NCBI GenBank assembly: GCA_903857495.1
Contig: CAIOFF010000023.1
Coordinates: 32,279 to 96,278 of the forward strand
Direction: 5' to 3'
DNA from: an uncultured Holophagaceae bacterium
GTDB lineage: Bacteria; Acidobacteriota; Holophagae; Holophagales; Holophagaceae
Length of the DNA stretch: 64,000 nucleotides
The translations under genes and the position numbers were made by a program. Position 1 is the stretch's first letter. Each line of letters starts with the position of its first letter. A model generated the notes under the pieces. It did not search any database, was not told the DNA's origin, and saw nothing but the letters and a program-made list of their open reading frames with translations. This document shows, piece after piece, positions 50,930-60,730 of this stretch.

Positions 50930-53041
50930 GTGTCTGATCCCATGGCCCAATTCCGAACCGCCTTCTTCGAGGAGGCCACTGAGCTTGCGGACAGCATGGA
51001 GGCCACCCTGCTCTCCCTGGACCTGGCGGCTGTCGAGGTCGAGGACCTCCACACCCTGTTCCGGGCGGCGCACTCCATCAAGGGGAACGCCGGCACCTTC
51101 GGCTTCCCGGCCATCGCCTCCTTCACCCACCAGCTGGAGAGCACCCTGGAACCCGTGCGCCAGGGCCAGCGGGCCATGACCTCGGACCTGCGGGAGCTGA
51201 TCCTCCAGGGCGTGGACCTCATCCGCAGCCACCTGCACCACGCCCGCCACGACGAGCCCCTGCCCGAGCGGGAACAGCAGGCCCAGGCGATCCTCGTGGT
51301 GAAGCTGAAGGAGGGCAAGGACGCTCCCTCTGCCGCTCCGGCGCCCGCCGCCGTGGAGGTCAAGACCCCGCCCGCCGGCTCTTCCTCTGCCCACCGCGCT
51401 GGCACAGGCTTCAGCATCCGCTTCGAGGCGCCCCAGGATGCCTTCCGCCGCGGCGTGAACCTGGAGCGGCTCTTCCGCGACCTGGCCAAGCTCGGCACCA
51501 TGCGGAGCTGGCCGGACCTCTCCCACCTGCCCGTCCTCGACCGCCTGGATCCCGAGGACTGCCACCTGGCCTGGGACATCCGGCTGGAGACCGCCCACCC
51601 GATGATGGATGTGGAAGAGGTCTTCGAGTTCGTGGCCGAAGGCGACAACCTGCGCATCCAGTCCCTGCCGGCCGAAGGCGCTGTGCCGCCGCTGGGCGAC
51701 TACCTCCAGGTCGAGGCGAACGTCAGCCCCGCCGACATCCGCGAGGCCCTGGCCAAGCAGAAGCCCCTGGGCGAGATCCTGGTGGACATGGGCAAGGTCA
51801 AGCCCGAGGCCGTGGGCAAGGCCCTCGAGCAGCAGGCCAAGAAGCGCACCCAGTCCGAGGCCTCCACGGTCCGCGTGGCCACCGAGAAGATCGACCGCCT
51901 GGTGAACCTGGTGGGCGAGCTGGTCATCACCCAGGCGATGCTGGCCCAGGCTTCCCTGCAGTCCAACTCCATGCAGGGCGAGGAGCAGATGAGCGCCGCC
52001 CTGCTCCAGCTCGACCGCCAGACCCGCGAGCTGCAGGAGCGCGTCATGGGCATCCGCATGGTGCCCGTGGACATGGTCTTCTCCCGCTTCCCACGCATGG
52101 TCCACGAGCTGGGCCGCCAGCTGGGCAAGGATGTCGAACTGACCATGGAAGGCCAGGCGACGGAGCTGGACAAGACCTTCATCGAGATGCTGGTGGATCC
52201 GCTGACCCACCTGGTCCGGAACTCCGTGGACCACGGCATGGAGGAGAAGGAGGCCCGCCTCCACTCCGGCAAGCCCACCGTGGGCACCATCGCCCTGCGC
52301 GCCATGAGCCGCGGCGGCCACATCTACATCGAGATCAAGGACGACGGCCGGGGCCTGAACCGCGACAAGATCCTTCAGAAGGCCCTGGACCGCGGCATCC
52401 TCCCGCCCGGGTCCCACCCCTCGGACGAAGAGCTGCACCTGCTCATCTTCGAACCCGGCTTCTCCACGGTCGAGCAGGTCTCGGATCTCTCAGGCCGCGG
52501 CGTGGGCATGGACGTGGTGCGCCAGAACGTGCGCGCCCTCGGTGGCCGCATCGAGGTGGAGAGCCAGATGGGCAAGGGCACCACCATCCGCCTGGTGCTG
52601 CCGCTCACCCTCGCCATCCTGGACGGCCTCACGGTCCGGGTCGCGGACGAGACCTACGTCTTCCCGCTGGCCTCGGTGCTGGAGAGCTTCCAGTGCAACG
52701 ACGCCGACGTGCAGACCGTGAAGGGCGACCGGGAAGTGATCAGCCTGCGCGGCGAGTTCATCCCCGTGGTGCGGCTCCAGCGGCTGCTGGCCCTGGGGTC
52801 CTGCCAGAACACCGGGCGGGCCCTGCTGGTGCTGGTGGAGTCCGAGGGACGCCGCGCCGCCATGGCCGTGGACGAGCTGCTCGGCCAGCAGCAGGTGGTC
52901 ATCAAGAGCCTGGAGACTCACTACAAGCGGGTCGAGGGCATCTCCGGCGCCACCATCCTGGGCGACGGCCGCGTGGCCCTCATCCTGGATGTGTCCGGCC
53001 TCATGCGGCTGGAAGCTGGAGCGGCCACGGTGGAGGTATGA
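50930..53041 (+). CDS. cheA: Chemotaxis histidine kinase CheA
   Basis: This 703-aa protein starts at GTG 50930, 7 bp after cheY. The P1 HPt domain carries His48 in AAHSIKGNAGTFGF. A variable region (about 140-290) may serve as the CheY-binding P2. P3 dimerisation follows at about 310-370 (ASTVRVATEKIDRLVNLVGELV). The P4 ATPase has HLVRNSVDHGMEEKEAR (N-box), IKDDGRGLNRDKI and SGRGVGMDVVRQNV. P5 is CheW-like (about 560-700). All motifs needed for phosphotransfer are present. It shares the last bases with cheR (ATGA). Confidence 0.96.
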   Translation: MSDPMAQFRTAFFEEATELADSMEATLLSLDLAAVEVEDLHTLFRAAHSIKGNAGTFGFPAIASFTHQLESTLEPVRQGQRAMTSDLRELILQGVDLIRSHLHHARHDEPLPEREQQAQAILVVKLKEGKDAPSAAPAPAAVEVKTPPAGSSSAHRAGTGFSIRFEAPQDAFRRGVNLERLFRDLAKLGTMRSWPDLSHLPVLDRLDPEDCHLAWDIRLETAHPMMDVEEVFEFVAEGDNLRIQSLPAEGAVPPLGDYLQVEANVSPADIREALAKQKPLGEILVDMGKVKPEAVGKALEQQAKKRTQSEASTVRVATEKIDRLVNLVGELVITQAMLAQASLQSNSMQGEEQMSAALLQLDRQTRELQERVMGIRMVPVDMVFSRFPRMVHELGRQLGKDVELTMEGQATELDKTFIEMLVDPLTHLVRNSVDHGMEEKEARLHSGKPTVGTIALRAMSRGGHIYIEIKDDGRGLNRDKILQKALDRGILPPGSHPSDEELHLLIFEPGFSTVEQVSDLSGRGVGMDVVRQNVRALGGRIEVESQMGKGTTIRLVLPLTLAILDGLTVRVADETYVFPLASVLESFQCNDADVQTVKGDREVISLRGEFIPVVRLQRLLALGSCQNTGRALLVLVESEGRRAAMAVDELLGQQQVVIKSLETHYKRVEGISGATILGDGRVALILDVSGLMRLEAGAATVEV

Positions 53042-53904
53042 TCCGCCCGGCGGCCCCGATGGAACGGGACCCGCTGGCCCTGGACCGGGTGCCGCTGTCC
53101 CCGGCGACCTTCGACGCCCTGCGCAACCTGCTGCACGCCCACTCGGGCATCGCCCTGGCCCACCACAAGATCACCATGGTGCAGTCGCGCCTCGCCAAGC
53201 GGCTGCGAGCCCTGGGCCTCCGGTCCTACGAGCAGTACCACGACCTCCTGCGCGATCCCCAGGCGGAGGAGTGGCCGGAGTTCGTCAACGCCCTCACCAC
53301 CAACCTCACCAGCTTCTTCCGCGAGGGGCACCACTTCACCCGGCTGGTCGAGCTCCTGAAGCCCGCCTACGCGACCTCGAAGCGCATCCGCATCTGGAGC
53401 GCCGGCTGCTCCACCGGCGAGGAGCCTTACACCCTGGCCATGACCCTCACCAAGGCCTTCGGCGCTTCCGCATCCATCCAGATCCTCGCCACGGACCTTG
53501 ACACCGCTGTGCTGAATACCGCGTCCCGCGGCATCTACCCCATCGCGCGGGTGGAGAGCCTCGCGGACGAGTGGAAGCGCCTGGGCTTCCTGCGCGGCAA
53601 GGGCGAGAATCACGACCAGGTGCGCATCCGTCCCGAGCTGCGAAAGCTCGTCACCTTCACGCAGATGAACCTGCTGGATGCGGTGTGGCCCCTGGAGGGT
53701 GGCCCCTTCCAGGCCATCTTCTGCCGCAACGTGATGATCTACTTCGACAAGCCCACCCAGCGCGAACTGCTGCGCCGCTACCACGGGCTCCTGGAGCCGG
53801 ACGGCCTGCTCTTCGTGGGCCACTCCGAGTCCCTCCTGGACAACAGCCTGGGCTTCCAGTCCCTCGGCCAGACCATCTACCGGCGCAAGGGGGATCCGGC
53901 ATGA
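53038..53904 (+). CDS. cheR: Chemoreceptor glutamate methyltransferase CheR
   Basis: This 288-aa protein starts at ATG 53038, overlapping the cheA stop (ATGA), with GGAGG immediately before it. The N-terminal helical domain (about 15-90) includes SRLAKRLRALGLRSYEQY, then TNLTSFFREGHHF marks the SAM-domain entry. RIWSAGCSTGEEPYTLAMTL is motif I, ILATDLDTAVLNTA post I, and FQAIFCRNVMIYFDK the catalytic-site motif. GLLFVGHSESL closes the domain. It methylates receptor glutamates using S-adenosylmethionine, docking perhaps to the QWESF end of the receptor in the same operon. Its stop overlaps the cheD start. Confidence 0.95.
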   Translation: MIRPAAPMERDPLALDRVPLSPATFDALRNLLHAHSGIALAHHKITMVQSRLAKRLRALGLRSYEQYHDLLRDPQAEEWPEFVNALTTNLTSFFREGHHFTRLVELLKPAYATSKRIRIWSAGCSTGEEPYTLAMTLTKAFGASASIQILATDLDTAVLNTASRGIYPIARVESLADEWKRLGFLRGKGENHDQVRIRPELRKLVTFTQMNLLDAVWPLEGGPFQAIFCRNVMIYFDKPTQRELLRRYHGLLEPDGLLFVGHSESLLDNSLGFQSLGQTIYRRKGDPA

Positions 53905-54512
53905 GTCCCTCCATCCCCATGGTTCACGGGCGGGCGTCGAAGTACCTCGACCGCCACTTCAACCGGCAGGCCATGAAGATCCTGCCGGGGGAGTTCTACG
54001 CCACGGACCAGGACGAGGTGATCGTGACCGTGCTGGGCAGCTGCGTGGCGGCCTGCCTGCTGGATCCCATCTCCATGGTGGGCGGCATGAACCACTTCAT
54101 GCTGCCAGCCAAGCAGGGCGAGGCGGATCCGGACCGGTTCTTCGCGGCCCGGTATGGCGCCGCAGCCATGGAGTTCCTGATCAACAACCTGCTGCACCTG
54201 GGCGCCAAGCGGGACCGGCTGGTGGCCAAGGCCTTCGGCGGCGGCCGGGTGCTGCAGGGCATGACCACGGACATCGGGGGCCAGAACATCGACTTCGTGC
54301 GGCGGTTCCTGATGAACGAGGACATCCCTCTCTGGACCGAGGACATGGGGGGCATCCACCCCCGGAAGGTCTACTTCTTCCCCCACACGGGGCAGGTGCT
54401 GGTGAAGCGCATGGAGCGCACCCACAACGACACGGTCATCACCCGCGAGCTCAACTATCTTCAGGAATTCACCCGATCGACCATGGAAGGTGATGTGGAG
54501 CTGTTCTCATGA
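53901..54512 (+). CDS. cheD: Chemoreceptor glutamine deamidase CheD
   Basis: This 203-aa protein starts at ATG 53901, overlapping the cheR stop (ATGA). Family features are KILPGEFYATDQDEVIVTVLGSCVAACLLDP, where Cys48 is the catalytic thiol, followed by GGMNHFMLP with the His partner. VAKAFGGGRVL is the conserved K-x-F-G-G motif. CheD deamidates specific receptor glutamines and in some bacteria works with CheC; no CheC is encoded here. The C-terminal extension ends DVELFS. It overlaps cheB by 4 bp. Confidence 0.94.
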   Translation: MSPSIPMVHGRASKYLDRHFNRQAMKILPGEFYATDQDEVIVTVLGSCVAACLLDPISMVGGMNHFMLPAKQGEADPDRFFAARYGAAAMEFLINNLLHLGAKRDRLVAKAFGGGRVLQGMTTDIGGQNIDFVRRFLMNEDIPLWTEDMGGIHPRKVYFFPHTGQVLVKRMERTHNDTVITRELNYLQEFTRSTMEGDVELFS

Positions 54513-55564
54513 ACTCTGAAAAGAAGCGGGTACTCATCGTCGATGACAGCGCGCTGGTGCGCCAGGTGTTGAGCAACATCCTCTCGCGGCACCCGAATCT
54601 GGAGGTCGTGGGGATCGCGAAGGATCCCTACGAGGCCCGCGAGCGCGTCCGGGACCTCAACCCGGATGTCCTTACCCTGGATGTCGAGATGCCCCGAATG
54701 GACGGCATCACCTTCCTGAGCAAGCTCATGAAGGCCCACCCCATGCCCGTGGTGATGCTCTCCAGCCTCACGGCCAAGGGCACCTCCACGGCGCTGGACG
54801 CCCTGGACCTGGGCGCCATCGATGTGATCGGCAAGCCGGCCCTGGACCAGGCCACCGGCCTGGAGGCCATGGGCACCGAGATCGCCGAGACGGTCTACGC
54901 CGCCTCCCTGGCCCACGTGAGCGGCCGGCGGGCCCCCGCGCATGACGCCAGCACGGCCCTGGCACCCCTGGCCCAGCGCGCGCGGGCCGGGCGCGCCCTC
55001 ATCGCCATCGGCTCCAGCACCGGCGGCACCGAGGCGCTGCGCCAGGTCTTCGAGGCCATCCCCGAGAACCTGCCACCCATCGTGGTGGTGCAGCACATGC
55101 TCCCGGGCTTCACCGCGGCCTTCGCCGACCGCCTGAACCGCAGCAGCCGGGCCCGGGTGAAGGTGGCCCAGGAAGGCGAGACCCTGAAGCCGGGCACGAT
55201 CTACCTCGCGCCCAACGACATCCACCTCACCGTCGCCCGGGGCGGCGCGGGCATGGTGGCCGTCCTGCAGGGCCAGGAGCGGGTCTCCCGGCATCTGCCC
55301 TCGGTCGATGTCCTCTTCCACTCGGTCGCCGAGGCCTGCGGCGCCCACGCCATGGGGGTCATCCTCACCGGCATGGGCGAGGACGGCGCCCGGGGCCTGC
55401 TGCAGATGCGCCAGAAGGGCGCCCGCACCCTGGGGCAGGATGAAGCCAGCTGCGTGGTCTACGGCATGCCCCGGGTGGCCTACATGCGTGGGGCCGTGGA
55501 AGAGCAGGTGCCCCTGAGCGCCATCCCCAGCCATCTCGTCGCCTGGTGCGGGCGCGAAGCCTGA
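54509..55564 (+). CDS. cheB: Chemotaxis methylesterase CheB
   Basis: This 351-aa protein has a receiver domain (about 1-130; IVDDSALVRQVL, phospho-acceptor Asp58 in VLTLDVEMPRMDG) and a methylesterase domain (about 165-350). The Ser of AIGSSTGGTEAL, the His of VQHMLPGFT and the Asp of GMGEDGARGL form the catalytic triad. It removes methyl groups from receptor glutamates after phosphorylation by CheA. The start overlaps the cheD stop (ATGA). It is the last Che protein of the operon; 40 bp later begins a haem-binding hybrid kinase. Confidence 0.96.
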   Translation: MNSEKKRVLIVDDSALVRQVLSNILSRHPNLEVVGIAKDPYEARERVRDLNPDVLTLDVEMPRMDGITFLSKLMKAHPMPVVMLSSLTAKGTSTALDALDLGAIDVIGKPALDQATGLEAMGTEIAETVYAASLAHVSGRRAPAHDASTALAPLAQRARAGRALIAIGSSTGGTEALRQVFEAIPENLPPIVVVQHMLPGFTAAFADRLNRSSRARVKVAQEGETLKPGTIYLAPNDIHLTVARGGAGMVAVLQGQERVSRHLPSVDVLFHSVAEACGAHAMGVILTGMGEDGARGLLQMRQKGARTLGQDEASCVVYGMPRVAYMRGAVEEQVPLSAIPSHLVAWCGREA

Positions 55565-55604
55565 ACCCCCACTTTTCCTCCGCCTGCCCGCCAGGAAACC
55601 CACC

Positions 55605-57854
55605 ATGACCCTCCGCTTCCGCTCTGCGCTCAGTGCCTTGGGGGGCAAGACATTCCTGACCCTGATGACGGCCTGGACCCTGGTCGCGGCGGGCATCCTG
55701 GGCCTGATCCTCTACTCCTCGGCCCGGGAAGACCGGGTCATCGCCCTCAACCGGGCCGTGGACAGCTACCAGAAGGACCTAGTCTACCGCCGCTGGGCGG
55801 CCCAGCGGGGGGGCCTCTATGTGCCGGCGGATGAGAAGACCCCGCCCAATCCCTATCTGAAGGACTCGTCCCAGCGCGACGTCACCACGACCACCGGCCG
55901 GAAGCTGACCCTGGTCAACCCCGCCTACCTGACACGCATGGTCCATGAGATGAGCGATGAGAAGTCCGGCCACACGTCGCACATCACGAGCCTCAAGCCG
56001 ATCCGGCCGGAGAACGCCGCCGACCCCTGGGAACAGAAGGCGCTCCAGGCCTTTGAGCAGGGCGCCCGGGACTACTCCGAGGTCCTTCAGGAGAACGGCC
56101 GGCCGGTGCTTCGCTACATGGGCGCCTTCCTGGTGGAACCCGGCTGCCTGACCTGCCATGCCGAGCAGGGCTACAAGGTGGGGGACGTGCGGGGCGGCAT
56201 CAGCGTCACGGTGCCGGTGGGCCTGCCCATCACCGCCGGCTTGACCCACAAGCGCGTTTCCATCCTGACGGTCCTGGCCTTCTGGATCATGGGCGGCCTG
56301 GGGATCTTCCTGTGGGTCCGGCGGCTGGCCAACACGAGTCAGCGGCAGGAAGACCTGATCCAGGACCTGGAGCTGAGCTCGCTCCGGTTCCGCCTGCTCT
56401 TCGAGTCCTCTCCGGCCCCCATGCTCATCAACGCCTCCGGGCGCCTGCTCCTGGCGAACGCCGCCGCCGCAAAAATGCTCGAGGCCGACGGGCCCGAGGA
56501 CCTCATCGGCCTGGAGGTCCCCGAGATCATCAGTCCCGACTACCGGGCGGCCGTCACGGAACGCATCCGCGCCTCGGCCCGGGATGGGATGCCCACACCT
56601 CCTGTCCAGGAGGCCTTGCTGACCCGAAGGGGCCGGGAGGTCTGGGTCGAGGTGCAGACGGTCCCCATCGTGCTGCCGGGCGGCCCCGCCACCCTGGTGT
56701 TCGCCTTGGACCTCAGCCAGCAGCGCCGGGACGAAGAAGAACGCCGCAAGCTGGAGGCCGAGGTGCAGCACTCCCAGCGGCTGGACAGCCTCGGCAGCCT
56801 GGCTGGCGGCATCGCCCACGACATGAACAACGTCCTGGCCGCGGTGATGGGCATGGCCTCCCTGCTGCAGCTGAAACACGCGGAGGACCCGTCCCTGGCC
56901 AAGTCCCTGCTGACCATCGAGCATGCCGCGACCCGGGGCCGGGACCTGGTGAAGGGCCTCACGGACTTCGCCCGGAAGGGGCTGCACGAGCCCGCCGTCA
57001 TGGACCTGAATGCCCTGGTGCGCAAGGAGCTGGATCTGCTCATCCGCACCAGCCGGCAGCGCTTCATCTTCGAGGTGCAGTTGGACAAGGACCTGCCCCC
57101 GATCATGGGCGAAGCCACCACCCTGGGCAGCGCCTTCATGAACCTCTGCGTGAACGCCTTCGATGCCATGCCCCGGGGCGGGACCCTCTGGATCCGGACC
57201 TTCCGCCAGGATGGGCGGGTGATGCTTCAGGTGCAGGACACCGGCGAGGGCATCCCCCAGGAGATCCTGCCCCGAGTCACCGAGCCCTTCTTCACCACCA
57301 AGGCCGCCGGGCGCGGCACCGGCCTGGGCCTGGCCATGGTCTACGGCACGGCCAAGGCCCACGGCGGCACCCTGGACATCCTGAGCGAGGTCGGCGATGG
57401 CACCTGCATCACCCTCGGCTTCCCCTCCCTGCTTCCGGACTCGCCGGCCAAGCACTCGCCCCTCTCTGCCGATCTCTCGCCCAGGCACTCCCTCCGCATC
57501 CTGCTAGTGGACGATGACGACCTGATCCGCAGCACCCTGCCCCCCATGCTGGAGCAGCTGGGCCACCTGGTGGAGGTCGCCTCCAGCGGCCTGGAGGCCC
57601 TCCGCAGGCTGGGCGGTGGGCTGGAGGCTGACCTGGTGATCCTCGACCACCACATGCCCGGCCTCAGCGGCGCGGAGACCCTGCCCCGGATCCTGCAGCT
57701 GCGTCCCGAAGCGCGCATCATCCTGGCCACCGGCTTCCTGGACACGGATCTGAAGATCCTTCTTGCGGACTTCCCCGCCGTGGTGACCCTGCCGAAGCCC
57801 TTCGGCGTCGCCGAGCTCGAGCGCGTCCTGAGGCTCGCCACCGGCCGGGAGTGA
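55605..57854 (+). CDS. Hybrid histidine kinase with c-type-haem DUF3365 sensor
   Basis: This 749-aa protein has membrane helices at about residues 18-38 and 218-240 enclosing a periplasmic DUF3365 (Tll0287-like) domain with [11 protein letters not shown] and a single C-x-x-C-H at residues 181-185 (CLTCH), which would bind haem c. A PAS domain follows (about 260-375). The kinase part has [14 protein letters not shown] with His405, then [17 protein letters not shown] and [13 protein letters not shown]. The C-terminal receiver (about 630-749) has [13 protein letters not shown] with Asp681. It likely senses redox state or a gas ligand through the haem and relays phosphate to an unknown output. 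Its place 40 bp after cheB hints at a link to chemotaxis (inference). Confidence 0.9.
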   Translation: MTLRFRSALSALGGKTFLTLMTAWTLVAAGILGLILYSSAREDRVIALNRAVDSYQKDLVYRRWAAQRGGLYVPADEKTPPNPYLKDSSQRDVTTTTGRKLTLVNPAYLTRMVHEMSDEKSGHTSHITSLKPIRPENAADPWEQKALQAFEQGARDYSEVLQENGRPVLRYMGAFLVEPGCLTCHAEQGYKVGDVRGGISVTVPVGLPITAGLTHKRVSILTVLAFWIMGGLGIFLWVRRLANTSQRQEDLIQDLELSSLRFRLLFESSPAPMLINASGRLLLANAAAAKMLEADGPEDLIGLEVPEIISPDYRAAVTERIRASARDGMPTPPVQEALLTRRGREVWVEVQTVPIVLPGGPATLVFALDLSQQRRDEEERRKLEAEVQHSQRLDSLGSLAGGIAHDMNNVLAAVMGMASLLQLKHAEDPSLAKSLLTIEHAATRGRDLVKGLTDFARKGLHEPAVMDLNALVRKELDLLIRTSRQRFIFEVQLDKDLPPIMGEATTLGSAFMNLCVNAFDAMPRGGTLWIRTFRQDGRVMLQVQDTGEGIPQEILPRVTEPFFTTKAAGRGTGLGLAMVYGTAKAHGGTLDILSEVGDGTCITLGFPSLLPDSPAKHSPLSADLSPRHSLRILLVDDDDLIRSTLPPMLEQLGHLVEVASSGLEALRRLGGGLEADLVILDHHMPGLSGAETLPRILQLRPEARIILATGFLDTDLKILLADFPAVVTLPKPFGVAELERVLRLATGRE

Positions 57855-57932
57855 AGCCCACCCACGAGCTGGATGAATCCCTGGAGAGCTGGCATTTCCC
57901 GAAAGCCCGGAAGAACCCTTATTTGGGCTGCC

Positions 57933-59549
57933 TCAGGCCTCGCCGCTGGCCTTCTTCGCCCGGATGCGCTCGGCGGAGCCGGGGTAGAGGTCATCCAGGC
58001 AGTGCGGGCAGATGCCGTGGGTGAAGGTGGCTGCCGAGTGCTGGGAGATGTAGCCCTCCAGCTGCTCCCAGTAGCCCTCGTCATTGCGGATCTTCTTGCA
58101 CTGGGCACATATCGGGAGCAGGCCGCTCAGGGTCCGGATCTCGTTGATCTTCTCCTGGAGCTCTGTGTTGAGGCGTCCCAGCTCGCTGTTGGCCGCCTCC
58201 AGGCTCTTCCGGTTCTGGCGGATCTTCTTGTTGTAGGCGATGAGGATCAGGACGATGGAGACCATGAACCCGAGACTGATCAGCAGGAGGAGGGTCGTGT
58301 AGCGTCCCTTCTCCAGCTTCAGAGAAGAGATCACCCGCTCTTTCTTCAGGGAGTCGATCTCACTGTCCTTCCTGAGGGTGATGATTCTCATGTTCATGTC
58401 GGCGGCCCGGGGATCCTCCTGCGAGGTGTAGGTCGCCTCCTTGGTCGCCACATATAGCTTGTAGTAACGGTAGGACTCCGCCCCTCTGCCTTCCTTCTCG
58501 AAGGCGTCGGAGGTGAGTTTGTAACTCACCGCGAGCTCGTCCTGGGCGTTGATCCTGGCGGCCAGGGCTGCGGCCTCCTTGGCGCGGAGGACAGCCCGGC
58601 CCGGGTCCCCCGAGAGCAGGTGCAGCCGCGCCATGGCGTTCAGCACCTGAGCGCGGCCATGCTTCTGGTCCTGCTTGCCATACTCGACCAGCGCTGCCTG
58701 GAGGTGCTGAAGGGCCTTGCCGAACTGCTTCAGCTCCGTGTAGGTCATGCCCAGGTTCAGGTCCGCATAGGCCAGGAAGGTCTTGTTGCTGCTCTGGCCG
58801 ATGAGCTCCAGGGCCTCCTCATGCTGCCTCAGCGCAGCCTCGAGCCGCCCCAGCCGGAACTCGGAGTAGCCGAGGTTGAGCCTGGTCTGAATGAGCCGCT
58901 GCGGATCCGGCTTCTGGGCCAGGCGCTGCATGATCTTCTGGTAGTAGGAGATCGCTTTTTCGTACTGCTCCATGCGGTGGTAGAGAACCCCGATGTTGTT
59001 CAGGGACACGATCGAGGCCGTCTCCAGGGACAGCTCCTCCCGGATGCGCAGCGACTCCAGGTGCTCTTCGAGCGCCTTGCTGTAGAGGCCCATGAAGGCG
59101 TAGGTGATCCCCAGGGTGCTGCGGGACCGGGCGATGCGTTCCTTGTTGTTGAGCTTGATGCTCAGGGCCAGAGACTCCTGGCCGAACTGGACCGCCTTGG
59201 TGAAGTCTCCGGTCTGCGAGCAGCAGAAGGCGATCCTGGAGAGGAAGGCGGCCTCCTTCTCCAGGTCGCCCTCTTTGCGCGAGAGGGCGAGGCCCTCCTC
59301 CGCCAGGGCCAGAGCCTCCTGGGGCGCAGAGCTCTCGAGCTGGCTCACCAGGTCCTCCAACGCCGTGAGCCGCTCCAGGCCCTGGAGACCCGGCAGCGCG
59401 GCCTTCATGGACTCCACCGTAGGCGCCTGGGCCATGACCGGACCAAGTCCCAGGCAGAGCAGGCAGAGCAGCCACAGCACCACGGCCAGCAGCCTGCCAG
59501 AGGCAGGAGGCATCCAGCCCTGGCGGGAGGGGGTGCGGCGTCGGTTCAT
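57933..59549 (-). CDS. TPR membrane protein with C-terminal C-x-x-C motifs
   Basis: This 538-aa protein has an N-terminal hydrophobic segment ending near PVMAQA, a probable signal peptide or anchor. A TPR array of roughly seven repeats covers about residues 60-340 (e.g. SLNNIGVLYHRMEQYEKAISYYQKI). A membrane helix at about 414-434 (TTLLLLISLGFMVSIVLILIAY) and a coiled coil follow. The cytoplasmic tail contains LSGLLPICAQCKKIRNDEGY and HGICPHCLDD, a Cys-x-x-Cys pair like the terminal module found on many sensor kinases and cyclic-nucleotide proteins, perhaps zinc-binding. There is no kinase or cyclase domain. It resembles a signalling protein with a periplasmic TPR sensor. It converges with the haem kinase 78 bp away. 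Confidence 0.75.
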   Translation of the reverse strand: MNRRRTPSRQGWMPPASGRLLAVVLWLLCLLCLGLGPVMAQAPTVESMKAALPGLQGLERLTALEDLVSQLESSAPQEALALAEEGLALSRKEGDLEKEAAFLSRIAFCCSQTGDFTKAVQFGQESLALSIKLNNKERIARSRSTLGITYAFMGLYSKALEEHLESLRIREELSLETASIVSLNNIGVLYHRMEQYEKAISYYQKIMQRLAQKPDPQRLIQTRLNLGYSEFRLGRLEAALRQHEEALELIGQSSNKTFLAYADLNLGMTYTELKQFGKALQHLQAALVEYGKQDQKHGRAQVLNAMARLHLLSGDPGRAVLRAKEAAALAARINAQDELAVSYKLTSDAFEKEGRGAESYRYYKLYVATKEATYTSQEDPRAADMNMRIITLRKDSEIDSLKKERVISSLKLEKGRYTTLLLLISLGFMVSIVLILIAYNKKIRQNRKSLEAANSELGRLNTELQEKINEIRTLSGLLPICAQCKKIRNDEGYWEQLEGYISQHSAATFTHGICPHCLDDLYPGSAERIRAKKASGEA

Positions 59550-59660
59550 CAGTTCCTGAGGTCAGCGGCCGGTTCGGGGCCAGAGATCTGATCGGACGAT
59601 TGACTCCGAAACTCAACCTTTGGTGGGGGTGGTGGCACCCGGCCACTGTCTGGGTTGGCC

Positions 59661-59754
59661 GTCGGCTATCAGCTGTCAGGAAAGGACGGGATCCGACCCA
59701 CACGATCAGGCCCGCGGCGCCTTCTTGAGCCGAGAGCCGATAGCTGACAGCTGT
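59661..59754. repeat. Second copy of the palindromic GCTGTCAGCTATC repeat
   Basis: GTCGGCTATCAGCTGTCAG at 59661-59679 is identical to 10272-10290. After about 50 bp with a conserved CTTCTTGA core (59721-59728), the opposite arm GCCGATAGCTGACAGCT lies at about 59736-59752. It fills the spacer between the TPR gene start and the Mla-like operon end. Confidence 0.75.
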
Positions 59755-59764
59755 GTAGGAGCCA

Positions 59765-60730
59765 TCAGGGCTTCGGCGGCGCTTTCCGGGCAGCCTCGAT
59801 GGCCTGGCGGGCCTTGTCGCGCTCGGCTTCGCTGGGGGTGCCCCAGACGGCGCGGCTGGGTTTCTGCTTGAGCAGCTGGAGCAGCTCTTCCACGGAGGCC
59901 AGGGAGCGGCGCAGGCTGTGCAGGGTCTGCTCCAGCTCCGGCTGATCCTCGGCGGTGAAGCGGCCCATGAAGGTCTCGGCCTGCTTCAGCGTCGCGGCCA
60001 GGCTCACCAGGATCTGGTCCAGCTCGGGGCCGCGCTTGTCGAGCAGCGCCCGCACCGTGGTCAGGCTCTGCTCCAGGGTGGCGAGGGCCTTGTCCGCCTC
60101 GCCCATGCTGCGGTCCGCATGGCCCACCAGGCCGCGGCTGTCCTTGGCCAGGGCCTGGAAGTCCCGCAGGGTGGTGTCCAGGGACTGCAGGGCCTGGCGC
60201 ACGGAGGGATGCTCCAGGAGATCCCCCAGGCCCTTCTGCTCGACCCGGGCGCGCAGACTGTCCACGCCCGCCGTGAGGCTCGCCATCAGGTGGTCGGCCC
60301 GCTCCATCACCCCGGCGATGGAAACGCCGGCATCCCCGGGCAGCTCCTCGCCCGGGGCCAGGAGCACCTGCCGCTGGGCCAGCGGGGGCAGGTGCAGATC
60401 CAGCATCATGCTGCCCACGCCCTTGGGGGCCAGGCTGGCCCGGGTGCCCCGCCAGAGCTGGATGCCCTCCCGCACGCTGATGTGCGCCACGAACAGGTAG
60501 TCCTTCCCTTCCTGGCGCATGTCCACCCGCTCCACGGCACCGATGCGGTAGCCCTTCAGCTGCACGTCCATGCCTGGCGTCAGGCCTTCCATCTGCTCCA
60601 GGCGCACCTGCAGCGGGTAGGTGCGCTCGGTGACGACGCCGGCATTCTTGTAGGCCACCAGTCCGGCCAGCAGGGCGATGGCCAGGAGCACGAAGAGCCC
60701 CAGGCGGGCATCCTGTTTTTCGAAGTTCAT
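59765..60730 (-). CDS. MCE/MlaD-type substrate-binding protein
   Basis: This 321-aa protein starts at ATG 60730 with GGAGG just upstream, overlapping the ATPase stop (ATGA). A single membrane helix lies at about residues 10-27 (LGLFVLLAIALLAGLVAY). An MCE domain follows (about 35-115; PLQVRLEQMEGLTPGMDVQLKGYRIGAVERV). The long C-terminal helical region with repeated LDTTLRDFQAL, LATLEQSLTTV and LHSLRRSLASVEEL heptads is typical of MlaD/PqiB-like proteins. It likely forms a periplasmic hexamer for moving phospholipid or another lipid between membranes. It is the last gene of the mlaE-mlaF-mlaD-like operon. Confidence 0.87.
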   Translation of the reverse strand: MNFEKQDARLGLFVLLAIALLAGLVAYKNAGVVTERTYPLQVRLEQMEGLTPGMDVQLKGYRIGAVERVDMRQEGKDYLFVAHISVREGIQLWRGTRASLAPKGVGSMMLDLHLPPLAQRQVLLAPGEELPGDAGVSIAGVMERADHLMASLTAGVDSLRARVEQKGLGDLLEHPSVRQALQSLDTTLRDFQALAKDSRGLVGHADRSMGEADKALATLEQSLTTVRALLDKRGPELDQILVSLAATLKQAETFMGRFTAEDQPELEQTLHSLRRSLASVEELLQLLKQKPSRAVWGTPSEAERDKARQAIEAARKAPPKP

